A stretch of 64,000 nucleotides of DNA from Vibrio maritimus. Its GTDB lineage: Bacteria > Pseudomonadota > Gammaproteobacteria > Enterobacterales > Vibrionaceae. Below, piece after piece: positions 1 through 9,050 of this stretch. The stretch is taken from the NCBI GenBank assembly GCA_000755425.1, contig BBMT01000016.1:25967-89966 (forward strand), written 5' to 3'. The notes under the pieces were generated by a model. The model worked only from the letters and a program-made list of their open reading frames with translations, made no database searches and was not told where the DNA came from. Positions within the stretch are counted from its first letter, which is position 1; each line of letters begins with the position of its first letter. Both the position numbers and the translations under genes were made by a program.

Positions 1-590
1 CCGGTTTGCATCAGCTCGATAAACCTAAGCTGGATAGGACGATCTTTGATCCAGTTAAGGAACGACGGCAGCTCTTTGGCGTTGAGATCTTTCATTAACA
101 CTACATTGACTTTGACCTGCTCGTAGCCGATCTCAAACGCGCGGTCGATACCCGCCATCACCTCGGTAAATTTATTCTCACCCGTAATTTGGTGGAACAT
201 ACGAGGATCAAGGCTATCAACGCTAACGTTAATATGAGTCAAACCCGCTTGCTGCCATGTATCAACCTGCTTTGCCATACGATAACCGTTAGTTGTCGTA
301 GCCACTTTGCTGATGCCAGGAGTATTAGCGACCGTTTCAATGATCTGAGGGAAATCCTTCCTAAGACTAGGCTCACCACCAGTAATACGCACCTTTGACG
401 TGCCACAATCTGCAAATGCAGTGACAACACGCTTTATTTCAGGCAGCGTCAAAAAGGCTGGTCTTTTGTGACCAGGCGGTTTGTAGCCATCAGGGAGGCA
501 ATATGTACATCGGAAATTACAGACATCTGTAACCGACAAGCGCAAGTAATAAAACTTGCGATGGAATTTATCTTCGAATTGTTGCGCCAC
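1..590 (-). CDS. moaA: GTP 3',8-cyclase MoaA (3' end outside window)
   Basis: Radical-SAM enzyme that opens molybdenum cofactor synthesis by rearranging GTP to 3',8-cyclo-GTP. The first 196 codons are present and the frame is open to the window edge. The radical-SAM cluster motif CNFRCTYC (C24, C28, C31) is visible, followed by the SAM-binding ITGGEPSLR segment, as in E. coli MoaA. The start is a GTG (MAQQFEDKFHRKF); no ATG is available. The GGAAAGG that acts as ribosome binding site lies six bases upstream, inside a conserved riboswitch-like element. The gene is divergent from the YvcK-type gene. The rest of a moa operon presumably lies beyond the left edge. Confidence 0.95.
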   Translation of the reverse strand, partial: MAQQFEDKFHRKFYYLRLSVTDVCNFRCTYCLPDGYKPPGHKRPAFLTLPEIKRVVTAFADCGTSKVRITGGEPSLRKDFPQIIETVANTPGISKVATTTNGYRMAKQVDTWQQAGLTHINVSVDSLDPRMFHQITGENKFTEVMAGIDRAFEIGYEQVKVNVVLMKDLNAKELPSFLNWIKDRPIQLRFIELMQT

Positions 591-595
591 GGAAC

Positions 596-735
596 ACCTT
601 TCCAAACACGGGAGGCGTGATCATTTCCAATCAAGCCTTGTGACCTTCTGTCACTGGCTCAACACGCTTATCTAGATGGACATCCTAATTCAAGGAGAAA
701 GTCCCGCCGACTTAGCGTCGTGAGCTCGGAGTTAT
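596..735 (-). promoter_or_regulatory. Probable Moco (molybdenum cofactor) riboswitch in the moaA leader
   Basis: Read on the minus strand, the moaA leader has an ACTCCGAGC element (about 724-732), a hairpin GTGACCTTCTGTCAC, then GCCTCCCGTG and GGAAAGG just before the GTG start. CTCCGAG, GCCTCCC and GGAAAGG match what I recall of the MOCO RNA motif that precedes moaA in gammaproteobacteria. The last element overlaps the ribosome binding site, which would allow translational control. The rest of 591-955 holds the promoter region of the gene at 956, where I see no clear sigma-70 match. Identification is from memory of the motif. Confidence 0.6.
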
Positions 736-955
736 GGCAATTAGCGAAAAAGTCACTAACAGCGTGCGAGTAAAATACTCAATAACGACAGGGTTTTCCA
801 GCTTTGCAATCAAAAAACCTTATCTATTCGTCATTTTTATTATAGTTGAGTATCACAAATGAACAATTTACCCTATGTTATTGCTCTTCGAACACTAGCA
901 GCGGCTTGTGTTTGCTAGGCTATAAAACAATGAAACCACATAAAAGAAGTATAAG

Positions 956-1840
956 ATGAGCATATATTCATCAAAAAAAGTCGTGGCGATTGGTGGCGGT
1001 CACGGTTTAGGGCGCATGTTGGCTGCGCTGAAAGATTTTGGCTCCAATGCCACAGGCATTGTCGCAACGACTGACAACGGCGGTTCCACCGGCCGTATTC
1101 GAGAGTGCCAAGGTGGCATTGCTTGGGGTGACACTCGCAACTGTATCAACCAGCTCATTACCGACCCGTCTATCGGTTCAATGATGTTTGAGTATCGTTT
1201 CAAAGGCACGGGCGACCTGAATGGTCACAACCTTGGTAATCTTATGCTTACTGCATTGGATAACTTATCTGTCCGCCCTCTCGACGCAATTGAGCTGATC
1301 AGAGACTTGCTTAAAGTCGATGTAAATATCATCCAATGTCTGAGCACCCTTCAGATCTCAAAGCACTTTCGGTAGAAGGAAAATGGGTTACGGGTGAAAC
1401 CTCCGTGGATGAAATGGAACAAGATCTACAGCGTCTTGATTTAGAACCTGTCGTACCTGCGACAAAAGAAGCGGTGGATGCGATTCTCCAAGCGGACTGT
1501 ATTGTGCTTGGGCCTGGTAGTTTTCTCACCAGTATCATGCCACCGCTTTTGCTTGCTGAACTCAGCCAAGCCATTAACAGTAATACCAAAGCCAAAGTGG
1601 TATTTGTTGAGAACTATCACCAGAGTATGGCCCGGCAGGAAGAATGACGCTGGAGCAAAAACTGCAGTGGTGCGAGCGCGCTTTACATGGTCGAAAACTC
1701 GATGTCATTTTAGGGGAACAGGCACACCCAGATATTTGTTCACGCTGGAACTGTATGACTCAGCCTCTGGCCTCACCCAATCGTGATTGGCGCATGATAG
1801 GAATAAACTCAAGCAAGCGATTGAATCGCTGCTGCAATAA
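956..1840 (+). CDS. YvcK/CofD-like (UPF0052) protein, frame interrupted
   Basis: Gluconeogenesis factor family (E. coli YbhK, B. subtilis YvcK), which binds UDP-sugars and affects carbon metabolism or cell shape; its biochemistry is poorly defined. The N-terminal glycine-rich loop GGGHGLGRML, then TTDNGGSTGR and NLGNLMLTAL, are family signatures. Reconstructed length is about 295 residues, normal for the family. The frame breaks three times: near 1333 (one C missing from CCC, so NII continues as PMSEHP), near 1615 (one T missing, ENLSPEYGPAGRM) and near 1791 (RDWRHDRNKLKQAIESLLQ ends at 1840). A good terminator follows. It is divergent from moaA, with the luxOU region downstream. Confidence 0.85.
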
Positions 1841-1870
1841 GCCCATGACGATTCGCTGAATATACCCAAC

Positions 1871-1915
1871 AAAAAGCCTCATGCTCAGTCACTTAGACAT
1901 AGTTGAGGCTTTTTT
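1871..1915 (+). terminator. Intrinsic terminator of the YvcK-type gene
   Basis: AAAAAGCCTCA pairs with TGAGGCTTTTTT across a 20-base loop, 30 bases after the reconstructed stop. The A-tract/T-tract symmetry would let it work in both directions. Confidence 0.75.
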
Positions 1916-2063
1916 GTATGTCAGGTAAGTATTCACTCACAGTTCCTCACTGCTATTCTGATAAAAACCCTACTTAGTTAACAATTGCTAACCAAGCAAA
2001 TTGTTGCGCTGCCATGAATGCATCACTCTACCATCACAACAATCAAAATAGCGAAGTGCCGAC

Positions 2064-3666
2064 ATGAACCAGTACGTGAATGACCCATCCAATTATCAAC
2101 TGTTGATCAAAAATCTCCTGTTCTCCCCTGTTGCTTTCGATCCAGACCAAGAAATCATCTACGCCAACTACCGACGCCACAGCTATCAAACCTTCCATGA
2201 CCGCGTGAGGCAACTTGCCAACGCCCTAACCCATATGGGCGTTAAAAAAAGGCGATACCGTGGCAGTAATGGACTATGACTCGCACCGTTACCTAGAGTG
2301 CTACTTCGCGATTCCTATGATTGGCGCCAAGCTGCATATGATTAACGTTCGTCTCTCTCCAGAGCAAATTCTTTATACCATTGACCACGCGGAAGACGAT
2401 GTACTGCTCATCCATGAAGAGTTTTTACCGATCTTGGATCAAATCAAAGGGCGCATCGACACCATCAACGATTACGTGGTACTTCGTGATGAAGGCGACT
2501 GTGAATATGAGCAGCGATTGGCGGCGCAATCTACCGAGTTTGACTTTCCTGACTTTGATGAGAACACAGTTGCCACTACCTTCTACACTACAGGTACAAC
2601 AGGGATGCCAAAGGGGGTGTTCTTTACTCACCGTCAATTGGTGCTGCATACCCTAGGAATTCTAAGCTCTCTTGGCACCAATGCGGTTCAAGGCCGGCTG
2701 CATCAAGGCGACATCTACATGCCTATTACACCAATGTTTCATGTTCACGCTTGGGGTCTACCATATATGGCCACTATGCTTGGCATCAAACAGGTCTATC
2801 CGGGTAAATATATTCCAGATGTATTGCTTGGCCTTATTGAACAAGAAAAAGTGACCTTCTCACACTGCGTACCCACCATCTTGCACTTGCTACTCAACTC
2901 ACCTAAATCTTCCTCAGTGGATTTATCGGGATGGAAAGTCGTGATTGGGGGCGCTGCATTACCAAAAGCACTTTGTCAGGCAGCATTGGCACGCGATATT
3001 GATGTCTTTGCCGGGTATGGCATGAGTGAGACCGGTCCAATCCTATCGATAGTGCAACTCACCCCTGAACATCTTGAACGTGACATGGACACTCAAGCAG
3101 AATACCGGGCGAAAACAGGTAAAAAAGTCGCGATGGTCGAAGTTGAGATCGTCGATGAACAAATGGAGCCTCTCGCACACGATGGCGAAACCACAGGCGA
3201 AATAGTCGTGAGAGCTCCTTGGCTTACACCGAGTTACTACAAAGACAATAAGAACTCTAAGGCGCTGTGGCGAGGTGGTTACTTACATACTGGCGATGTA
3301 GCAACCATCGACCAGGAAGGATTTATAAAAATCACTGACCGCGTGAAAGATATGATTAAAATCTCAGGCGAATGGGTAAGCTCCCTTGAACTTGAGGACA
3401 TTCTTCATCAACACAAAGCCGTATCTGAAGCTGCTGTGATTGGCATGCCACACAATAAATGGGGCGAAGTTCCTCTGGCTCTAATCACCCTTAAGCCCGA
3501 TCAAACGGTGACGGAAAAAGAACTGTTAGGGTTTGCCAAAGGTTTTATCACCAAAGGCATCCTCGCTCGAGAGGCGCTACTAATGAAGATTAAGTTTGTC
3601 GATGCCATTGCTAAGACCAGCGTTGGGAAAGTCGATAAGAAAGAGCTGAGAAAATTGTATCTATAA
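2064..3666 (+). CDS. AMP-dependent acyl-CoA synthetase (AlkK-like), frame interrupted
   Basis: Adenylate-forming ligase that activates a fatty or other carboxylic acid to its CoA thioester; the exact substrate cannot be read. Visible motifs are the P-loop-like YTTGTTGMPKG, GYGMSETGP, YLHTGD, ITDRVKDMIKISGEWVSS and the C-terminal catalytic lysine region KTSVGKVDKKELR. Reconstructed length is about 533 residues, normal for medium- or long-chain AlkK-type ligases. The frame shifts near 2247, where a run of seven A replaces the six needed to read GVKKGDTVAVMDY. It stands alone, with terminators on both sides. A second ligase of the same type lies at 37909-39523. Similar enzymes are often annotated fadD-like, but E. 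coli FadD is a different subgroup. Confidence 0.87.
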
Positions 3667-3690
3667 CGTGCACCTTTAACGAGCGAGCAT

Positions 3691-3721
3691 AAAAAAATGC
3701 AGCCTCAAAGGCTGCATTTTT
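3691..3721. terminator. Bidirectional terminator between acyl-CoA synthetase and luxU
   Basis: AAAAAAATGCAGCC, loop TCAAA, then GGCTGCATTTTT. The stem is perfect and flanked by an A-run and a T-run, so it can stop both the plus-strand ligase and the minus-strand luxOU transcript. Confidence 0.85.
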
Positions 3722-3742
3722 ACGTTTGGTACCTCTGAAGCG

Positions 3743-4093
3743 CTAGGCTTCTATCGTCTCAAGGTAGCTAACATAAGTGGTGTGTGTGTTAGCAAGCAGT
3801 GCCAGCACTTGGTCAATCAGGGCTTGATCTTCCACGAGCGCGTTTTGCTTAGATTTTGCATCAATTTGGATCGCAAGTTGGCATAAAGGCTCAGCACCAA
3901 AACTGGCGGCGCTGCTCTTGAGTGCGTGGCATATTTCCGCTAGCAACTCCATTTTCTCGCTAAGTGAGCCTTCACTAAGCTGACTTTGATACGTCACCAA
4001 CTCACCCGTAAATATTCCCAGTAAAATAGGAATATTACTCACGCCAATTTCGTTGGTAAGTTGCTCTACTCGATCTTGATTCATAAACGTCAT
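3743..4093 (-). CDS. luxU: Quorum-sensing phosphotransfer protein LuxU
   Basis: Monomeric HPt protein that carries phosphate from the hybrid autoinducer sensor kinases to LuxO in Vibrio quorum sensing. It is 116 residues long. The HPt motif EICHALKSSAASFGA puts the phosphorylated histidine at residue 56, matching H58 of V. harveyi LuxU with a slightly different N-terminus. Its start overlaps the luxO stop by four bases (ATGA), so the two are translationally coupled. It is followed directly by a bidirectional terminator. The frame is intact. Confidence 0.95.
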   Translation of the reverse strand: MTFMNQDRVEQLTNEIGVSNIPILLGIFTGELVTYQSQLSEGSLSEKMELLAEICHALKSSAASFGAEPLCQLAIQIDAKSKQNALVEDQALIDQVLALLANTHTTYVSYLETIEA

Positions 4094-5490
4094 GCTTTGG
4101 TCTCACTCGCATTCCATGCTTGGATTTTTCTATAAATAGTCGATGGACTTACGTCCAGATACTTTGCCGCCTGTGGGATGTTGCCATCACAAGCCTCTAT
4201 GGCCTGCTCAATAGTGCGTCGCTCAGTTTGCCATAGCGGCACAATATCTTGTGGGCCAAATGACGAGACCGTGATCGATGATGCGGTTGGTTTCACGACG
4301 ACCAAAGGCTCATTCAACGGTGGCGGCAGCATATCTAGCGTGATCTCTTTACCGTGGTTAAGTACCACGACATTTCGTAACACATTTTGCAATTGACGTA
4401 CGTTACCCGGCCACTCGTAGTGGATGAAGCGTTCAATCACATCTTGAGAAAAGCGCACAAAGCTCTTCCCTTCCTCATGGGACATGAAGCCCAACAACGA
4501 GTAGGCAATTTCGATCACGTCTTCTTCACGATCACGAAGCGGCGGCAGGTGCAATGGGATCACATACAAACGGTAGTACAAGTCTTCCCTAAACCGCCCT
4601 TCTTGTACCTCTTTCCAAGGGTCGCGGTTGGTCGCACACACAAAGCGCACGTCCACTTTCTTCATACGTGAAGAGCCCACTTTTTGGAAAGTACCGGTTT
4701 GGATAAAGCGCAGCAATTTGGTTTGCAGTTCGAGATCCATCTCGCACAACTCATCAAGAAACAGTGTGCCGCCATCGGCAAGCTCAGCCGCACCTTGTCT
4801 ATCAACCGCAGCACCAGTAAAGGCACCTTTAACGTGACCAAACAGCTCACTTTCAATCAGATCTTTAGGGATCGCCGCACAGTTAATTGCGATAAATGGC
4901 TTGTCACCGCGTTTACTCGCAGCGTGTATGGCTTCGGCACATACCTCTTTACCGGTACCACTCTCACCGGTAATAAAAATACTGGCTTTACTGGATGCGG
5001 CGGAGTCGATAGTGCGATATACAGCTTGCATCGGCTGACTACTGCCGATGAAGCCTTGATAACTTGGGCTACCCGTATCGTTGATTTCATCACGCAGTTT
5101 AGAAGCTTTGCGAATCGCATTGGTTACGGTTACGCGCAGACGATCAGCCTCACAAGGCTTAATCAAAAAGTCTTGGGCACCGTGCTGCATCGCATCGACC
5201 GCGATATCAATAGAACCGTGCGCTGTCATAAAGATGATAGGCACGTCTGGATGAGATTGTTTCACTGCGTCCAAAACATCCATCCCCGTCATATCGGGAA
5301 GACGCAGATCAAGAAGTATCAGATCGGGTGTCCGATGCTGTAAGCTTTGAATCGCATCGCGGCCATTGCCAACGATATTGATGTCGATCCCCAATGGAGA
5401 AAGATACGAGCGATATAAAGCCGCAACGGAGGCCGTATCTTCTACCATCAGTAGGTAGCGAGACTTCGGCTCGTCGAATAAAGGTTGCAT
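4090..5490 (-). CDS. luxO: Quorum-sensing sigma-54 response regulator LuxO
   Basis: Central regulator of Vibrio quorum sensing. At low cell density LuxO-phosphate activates Qrr small-RNA genes with sigma-54. It is 466 residues long: receiver domain (about 10-125), AAA+ sigma-54 interaction domain (about 145-380, with GESGTGKE and the GAFTGA loop), and a Fis-type helix-turn-helix (NIPQAAKYLDVSPSTIYRKIQ). The phosphoacceptor is D61 in ILLDLRLPD. It equals D47 when counted from Met15 (MVEDTASV), the start used in many descriptions. The sequence allows either start. It forms an operon with luxU. No Qrr-like gene or sigma-54 box was seen in the 146-bp gap to uvrB. Confidence 0.96.
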   Translation of the reverse strand: MQPLFDEPKSRYLLMVEDTASVAALYRSYLSPLGIDINIVGNGRDAIQSLQHRTPDLILLDLRLPDMTGMDVLDAVKQSHPDVPIIFMTAHGSIDIAVDAMQHGAQDFLIKPCEADRLRVTVTNAIRKASKLRDEINDTGSPSYQGFIGSSQPMQAVYRTIDSAASSKASIFITGESGTGKEVCAEAIHAASKRGDKPFIAINCAAIPKDLIESELFGHVKGAFTGAAVDRQGAAELADGGTLFLDELCEMDLELQTKLLRFIQTGTFQKVGSSRMKKVDVRFVCATNRDPWKEVQEGRFREDLYYRLYVIPLHLPPLRDREEDVIEIAYSLLGFMSHEEGKSFVRFSQDVIERFIHYEWPGNVRQLQNVLRNVVVLNHGKEITLDMLPPPLNEPLVVVKPTASSITVSSFGPQDIVPLWQTERRTIEQAIEACDGNIPQAAKYLDVSPSTIYRKIQAWNASETKA

Positions 5491-5601
5491 AAATCCTAGC
5501 TAACTGTTGTTTTATTATGTTTGCTTTATTTGGTTACTCTATAAGCATATTCGCATTTTGCAATTATTGACTAAGAAAAACCATTTTTATTTTACTGCTT
5601 A

Positions 5602-5636
5602 AAGCTTGAGCAGCCTACCAGACTGCTCAAAGCTTG
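5602..5636 (-). terminator. Hairpin after uvrB
   Basis: On the minus strand an AAGCTTTGAGCAG arm pairs with CTGCTCAAGCTT immediately after the uvrB stop. The stem is long, but the following sequence is only moderately T-rich. It may be a weak terminator allowing some readthrough into luxOU. Confidence 0.5.
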
Positions 5637-7667
5637 TTAACTGTTAGCGATGAAGTGTTGTCTAAGTTTTTCTATTTCATCACGTTTTTCTGCAGCTAGT
5701 TCAAATTCTAAGTTCTGAGCATGCTGATACATTTCCCCTTCGAGCTTGAGAATTTGTTTTTCGAGATCTTGTGAGGATAGCGCCACATAAGCTTGAGAAG
5801 GCTCGGCGACCTTGGAAAGCGGTACCTGTTTGCCTTTCTTCGGCTTACCACCTTTAACCACGCCACCAATTTCCATGATGTCTTTGATGTTGCGTTTAAG
5901 CGCAGTAGGTACCAGCCCCATTTTTTCATTGTAAGCATGCTGCTTTTCACGGCGACGAGAGGTTTCGTCGATGGCTTTTTGCATCGACTTAGTGATCCGG
6001 TCACCATATAGAATCGCTTTACCTTTGATGTTACGTGCGGCACGACCTATGGTCTGAATCAAAGAGCGTTCTGAGCGCAGGAAACCTTCCTTATCAGCAT
6101 CAAGGATCGCCACCAGCGACACCTCTGGCATATCCAAACCCTCTCGAAGCAAGTTAATCCCTACCAGCACATCAAACTCACCTAAACGTAAATCACGAAT
6201 GATCTCGGTGCGTTCAACGGTATCGATATCTGAGTGTAAATAGCGGACTTTAACACCGTGCTCATTGAGGTATTCCGTCAAATCCTCAGCCATGCGTTTA
6301 GTAAGAGTTGTCACCAGCACACGCTCCTCAATTGCTGCGCGAGCTTTAGCTTCGGAGAGCAAATCATCCACCTGAGTCGCAACAGGACGCACCTCAATCT
6401 CTGGATCCAAGAGACCTGTCGGACGTACTACTTGGTCGGCAACATCACCGTTCGACTTCTCGAGCTCATAAGCACTTGGTGTCGCCGAAACAAAGATGGT
6501 TTGCGGCGAAATCATCTCAAATTCTTCAAACTTCATCGGACGATTGTCCAACGCCGAAGGCAAACGGAAACCAAACTCCACGAGTGTCTCTTTTCGAGAG
6601 CGGTCACCTTTATACATTGCACCAATTTGCGGCACGGTCACGTGTGACTCATCAATAATGAGCAACCCGTCTGCCGGCAAGTAATCGAATAGTGTCGGAG
6701 GCGGCTCACCCTCTTTGCGACCACTCAAATAACGAGAGTAGTTCTCGATGCCTGAACAAAAGCCAAGTTCGTTCATCATCTCAATATCAAACTGAGTACG
6801 CTGAGAAATACGCTGCTCTTCAAGTAACTTATTGTTTTCTTTTAGATAAGTGGCACGACTGGTGAGCTCTTTTTTGATCTCTTCAATCGCATCTAGAATG
6901 CGTTCTCGTGGCGTTACATAGTGGGTTTTCGGATAGATGGTGTAGCGCGCGATATCGCGCTGGGTAATCACACCCGTCAGCGGGTCGAAAAGACTAATGC
7001 AATCAATCTCGTCATCGAACATTTCAAGGCGTACCGCTTCTTGATCAGATTCTGCAGGGAAGATATCGATAACTTCACCACGTACGCGAAATTGACCACG
7101 TTCAAACGCTACATCGTTGCGAGAGTATTGAAGCTCCGCAAGTCGAAGTAAGATATCACGCTGGTCGATCACCGCACCGCGTGTCACGTGGAGCATCATC
7201 TTCAAGTATGAATCAGGATCGCCTAGACCATAAATGGCAGACACTGATGCGACGATAATCGCATCTTTGCGCTCAAGCAGTGCTTTGGTCGCCGACAAAC
7301 GCATTTGCTCGATGTGAGCGTTCACTGACGCGTCTTTTTCAATAAACGTGTCAGTGGTCGGTACATACGCCTCTGGCTGATAGTAGTCATAGTAAGAAAC
7401 AAAGTACTCAACCGCATTATTCGGGAAAAAGGCTTTCATCTCACCATAAAGCTGTGCGGCGAGGGTTTTGTTTGGTGCCAGTAAAATAGCGGGTCTTTGC
7501 GCTTGGGCGATCACGTTGGCTAACGTGAAGGTTTTACCGGATCCGGTTACCCCGAGCAACGTTTGGTGGGCGAGACCTGAGTCCAAGCCATCGACTAACT
7601 GCGCAATTGCGGTAGGTTGGTCTCCTGACGGTTTGTAATCAGAAACCAATTCAAAGTGTTTTGCCAT
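5637..7667 (-). CDS. uvrB: UvrABC excision nuclease subunit B
   Basis: Damage-verification helicase-like subunit of nucleotide excision repair. It takes DNA from UvrA and recruits UvrC. It is 676 residues long (E. coli 673) and intact. Visible are Walker A GVTGSGKT, the beta-hairpin sequence YYDYYQPEAYVP that inserts into DNA, the DEAD-type motif LLIIDESH, the helicase motif QTIGRAARN, and a C-terminal UVR domain (QDLEKQILKLEGEM to EKLRQHF) that contacts UvrC. It lies upstream of luxO on the same strand. No LexA (SOS) box matching CTGT-N8-ACAG was found upstream, but DnaA boxes were. Confidence 0.97.
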   Translation of the reverse strand: MAKHFELVSDYKPSGDQPTAIAQLVDGLDSGLAHQTLLGVTGSGKTFTLANVIAQAQRPAILLAPNKTLAAQLYGEMKAFFPNNAVEYFVSYYDYYQPEAYVPTTDTFIEKDASVNAHIEQMRLSATKALLERKDAIIVASVSAIYGLGDPDSYLKMMLHVTRGAVIDQRDILLRLAELQYSRNDVAFERGQFRVRGEVIDIFPAESDQEAVRLEMFDDEIDCISLFDPLTGVITQRDIARYTIYPKTHYVTPRERILDAIEEIKKELTSRATYLKENNKLLEEQRISQRTQFDIEMMNELGFCSGIENYSRYLSGRKEGEPPPTLFDYLPADGLLIIDESHVTVPQIGAMYKGDRSRKETLVEFGFRLPSALDNRPMKFEEFEMISPQTIFVSATPSAYELEKSNGDVADQVVRPTGLLDPEIEVRPVATQVDDLLSEAKARAAIEERVLVTTLTKRMAEDLTEYLNEHGVKVRYLHSDIDTVERTEIIRDLRLGEFDVLVGINLLREGLDMPEVSLVAILDADKEGFLRSERSLIQTIGRAARNIKGKAILYGDRITKSMQKAIDETSRRREKQHAYNEKMGLVPTALKRNIKDIMEIGGVVKGGKPKKGKQVPLSKVAEPSQAYVALSSQDLEKQILKLEGEMYQHAQNLEFELAAEKRDEIEKLRQHFIANS

Positions 7668-7932
7668 CTATTTGTGTCCCTTATCTGCAACCCTACTATT
7701 TGAGCGCTAGCGCTATCAATTTGCAACCTAAAGCTCGCCTTTATACGCGCAATTTGCTATTGTGTGCACCCAAGCAAAACCCACGTCTACACCAAGCGTT
7801 TCAAACCATCCACGGTTTTTCCCCAATCAATCCTAGCTTAGCTGTTAATAACAATATTCTCATTTTTGACACGCCCAATGCTAACTTTAAAAAATCATTA
7901 TATTTCAGACACATAATTGATAAATCATTCGG

Positions 7933-8020
7933 TTATTCACACCCCATCAAATGAGTAATTACTCAATTCAACATTCTCTACCGCACAATTAACACATTTA
8001 TCCACAATTTTGGTGGATAA
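7933..8020. promoter_or_regulatory. Cluster of DnaA-box-like sites between uvrB and tRNA-Asn
   Basis: The 487-bp uvrB/tRNA-Asn spacer is AT-rich. It holds TTATTCACA (7933-7941), TTATCCACA (7998-8006) and an inverted copy of TTATCCAC (8013-8020). The first two fit the DnaA consensus TTATNCACA. The last two form an 8-bp inverted repeat around a 6-base spacer. The E. coli uvrB promoter region is known to carry a DnaA box, so this may be promoter regulation. The rest of 7668-8154 holds no gene I can support. Confidence 0.5.
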
Positions 8021-8106
8021 GTAAAACAACCTTATGAGCGATAAGGCTCTCAGGAAAGTAAAGCGTTTTTTGAAGTTTTTTTTGCAGTAATTTTTCAAAA
8101 AAACCA

Positions 8107-8135
8107 TTGACTCACACATCTAGGGTAGCTAAGAT
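8107..8135 (+). promoter_or_regulatory. Sigma-70 promoter of tRNA-Asn
   Basis: TTGACT (8107-8112) and TAAGAT (8130-8135) are separated by 17 bases, with a GC-rich discriminator (CGCCCCGC) after the -10, typical of stable-RNA promoters under stringent control. The tRNA starts 20 bases after the -10. Confidence 0.75.
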
Positions 8136-8154
8136 TCGCCCCGCTTAAAGCAAT

Positions 8155-8230
8155 TCCCCCTTAGTTCAGTTGGTAGAACGGCGGACTGTTAATCCGTATG
8201 TCGCAGGTTCGAGTCCCGCAGGGGGAGCCA
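8155..8230 (+). tRNA. tRNA-Asn (GUU)
   Basis: A 76-nt cloverleaf: acceptor TCCCCCT pairs with AGGGGGA, discriminator G, encoded CCA, T-arm GTTCGAGTC and anticodon GTT at 8188-8190. It has its own promoter and terminator, so it is monocistronic. Confidence 0.97.
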
Positions 8231-8236
8231 AATTCA

Positions 8237-8267
8237 GAAAAAGCCGTGTCGTAAGACGCGGCTTTTT
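8237..8267 (+). terminator. Terminator of tRNA-Asn
   Basis: AAAAAGCCGTGTC, loop GTAA, then GACGCGGCTTTTT. Near-perfect stem with flanking A and T runs, seven bases after the tRNA CCA end. Confidence 0.85.
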
Positions 8268-8343
8268 CGTATCTGCGGCTCACAAACTCCTCTCGAATAA
8301 CAGCCTTTTGGTCTGCTCTCACTCACCCATTTCTGTACGTCTT

Positions 8344-8372
8344 TTTTTGTTTTTAGCCCGAATGCCTATACT
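8344..8372 (+). promoter_or_regulatory. Possible promoter of the rsx operon
   Basis: TATACT (8367-8372) is a good -10, 17 bases after a weak -35 TTTTTG (8344-8349). It lies about 97 bases upstream of the rsxA ATG and after the tRNA terminator. Confidence 0.4.
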
Positions 8373-8468
8373 TTTCGTACAAACGAGCAAAACCATAGAT
8401 TTCACAGGTTGTTATTCACCGCTCAAAACTGGATAATATCGGGATCGGAGCTCTTTACACTTTTTATT

Positions 8469-9050
8469 ATGACCGAATATCTTTTGTTGTTGGTGGGCAC
8501 AGTACTCGTCAACAATTTCGTACTGGTTAAATTCCTTGGGTTATGTCCATTTATGGGCGTATCTAAAAAACTCGAGACGGCCATCGGCATGGGTCTTGCG
8601 ACAACATTCGTACTGACTTTAGCCTCGGTGTGTGCCTACCTTGTAGAAACTTATGTTCTTGTGCCTCTAGGTATCCAATACCTGCGAACGATGAGTTTTA
8701 TCCTCGTTATCGCGGTGGTGGTGCAGTTCACGGAGATGGTGGTACACAAAACCAGCCCTACCCTATACAGGTTACTCGGTATTTTCTTGCCGTTGATCAC
8801 GACCAACTGTGCCGTGCTAGGTGTCGCTCTGCTTAACATCAATGAAAACCACAACTTCATCGAATCTATCATCTATGGATTCGGTGCAGCCGTTGGCTTC
8901 TCTTTGGTTCTGATCTTATTTGCTTCAATGCGTGAGCGTATTGCGGCTGCCGATGTACCAGCGCCATTCAAAGGTGCCTCTATCGCAATGATTACCGCAG
9001 GACTGATGTCGCTTGCGTTCATGGGCTTTACAGGATTGGTGAAACTATAA
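8469..9050 (+). CDS. rsxA: Rsx/Rnf electron transport complex subunit A
   Basis: Integral membrane subunit of the six-subunit ion-translocating ferredoxin:NAD+ oxidoreductase. In E. coli the complex keeps SoxR reduced. It is 193 residues long, the standard size, with six predicted membrane helices (for example LLLLVGTVLVNNFVLVKFLG and IAMITAGLMSLAFMGFTGLV). The conserved cysteines in GLCPFMG and TTNCAVLG, near the membrane faces, are thought to hold an Fe-S centre in this family. The ATG at 8469 gives MTEYLLLLVG, the conserved N-terminus. The stop overlaps the rsxB start (TAATG). First gene of rsxABCDGE. Confidence 0.96.
   Translation: MTEYLLLLVGTVLVNNFVLVKFLGLCPFMGVSKKLETAIGMGLATTFVLTLASVCAYLVETYVLVPLGIQYLRTMSFILVIAVVVQFTEMVVHKTSPTLYRLLGIFLPLITTNCAVLGVALLNINENHNFIESIIYGFGAAVGFSLVLILFASMRERIAAADVPAPFKGASIAMITAGLMSLAFMGFTGLVKL

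Noticed and set aside
4684..5343. 219-codon plus-strand frame opposite luxO
   Set aside because: Antisense shadow of the highly conserved LuxO coding sequence, with no recognisable protein features.
7661..7954. 97-codon frame upstream of uvrB
   Set aside because: AT-rich promoter and DnaA-box region, no ribosome binding site, no recognisable features.
8170..8436. 88-codon frame overlapping tRNA-Asn
   Set aside because: It starts inside the tRNA and crosses the terminator; commonly mis-called over tRNAs.
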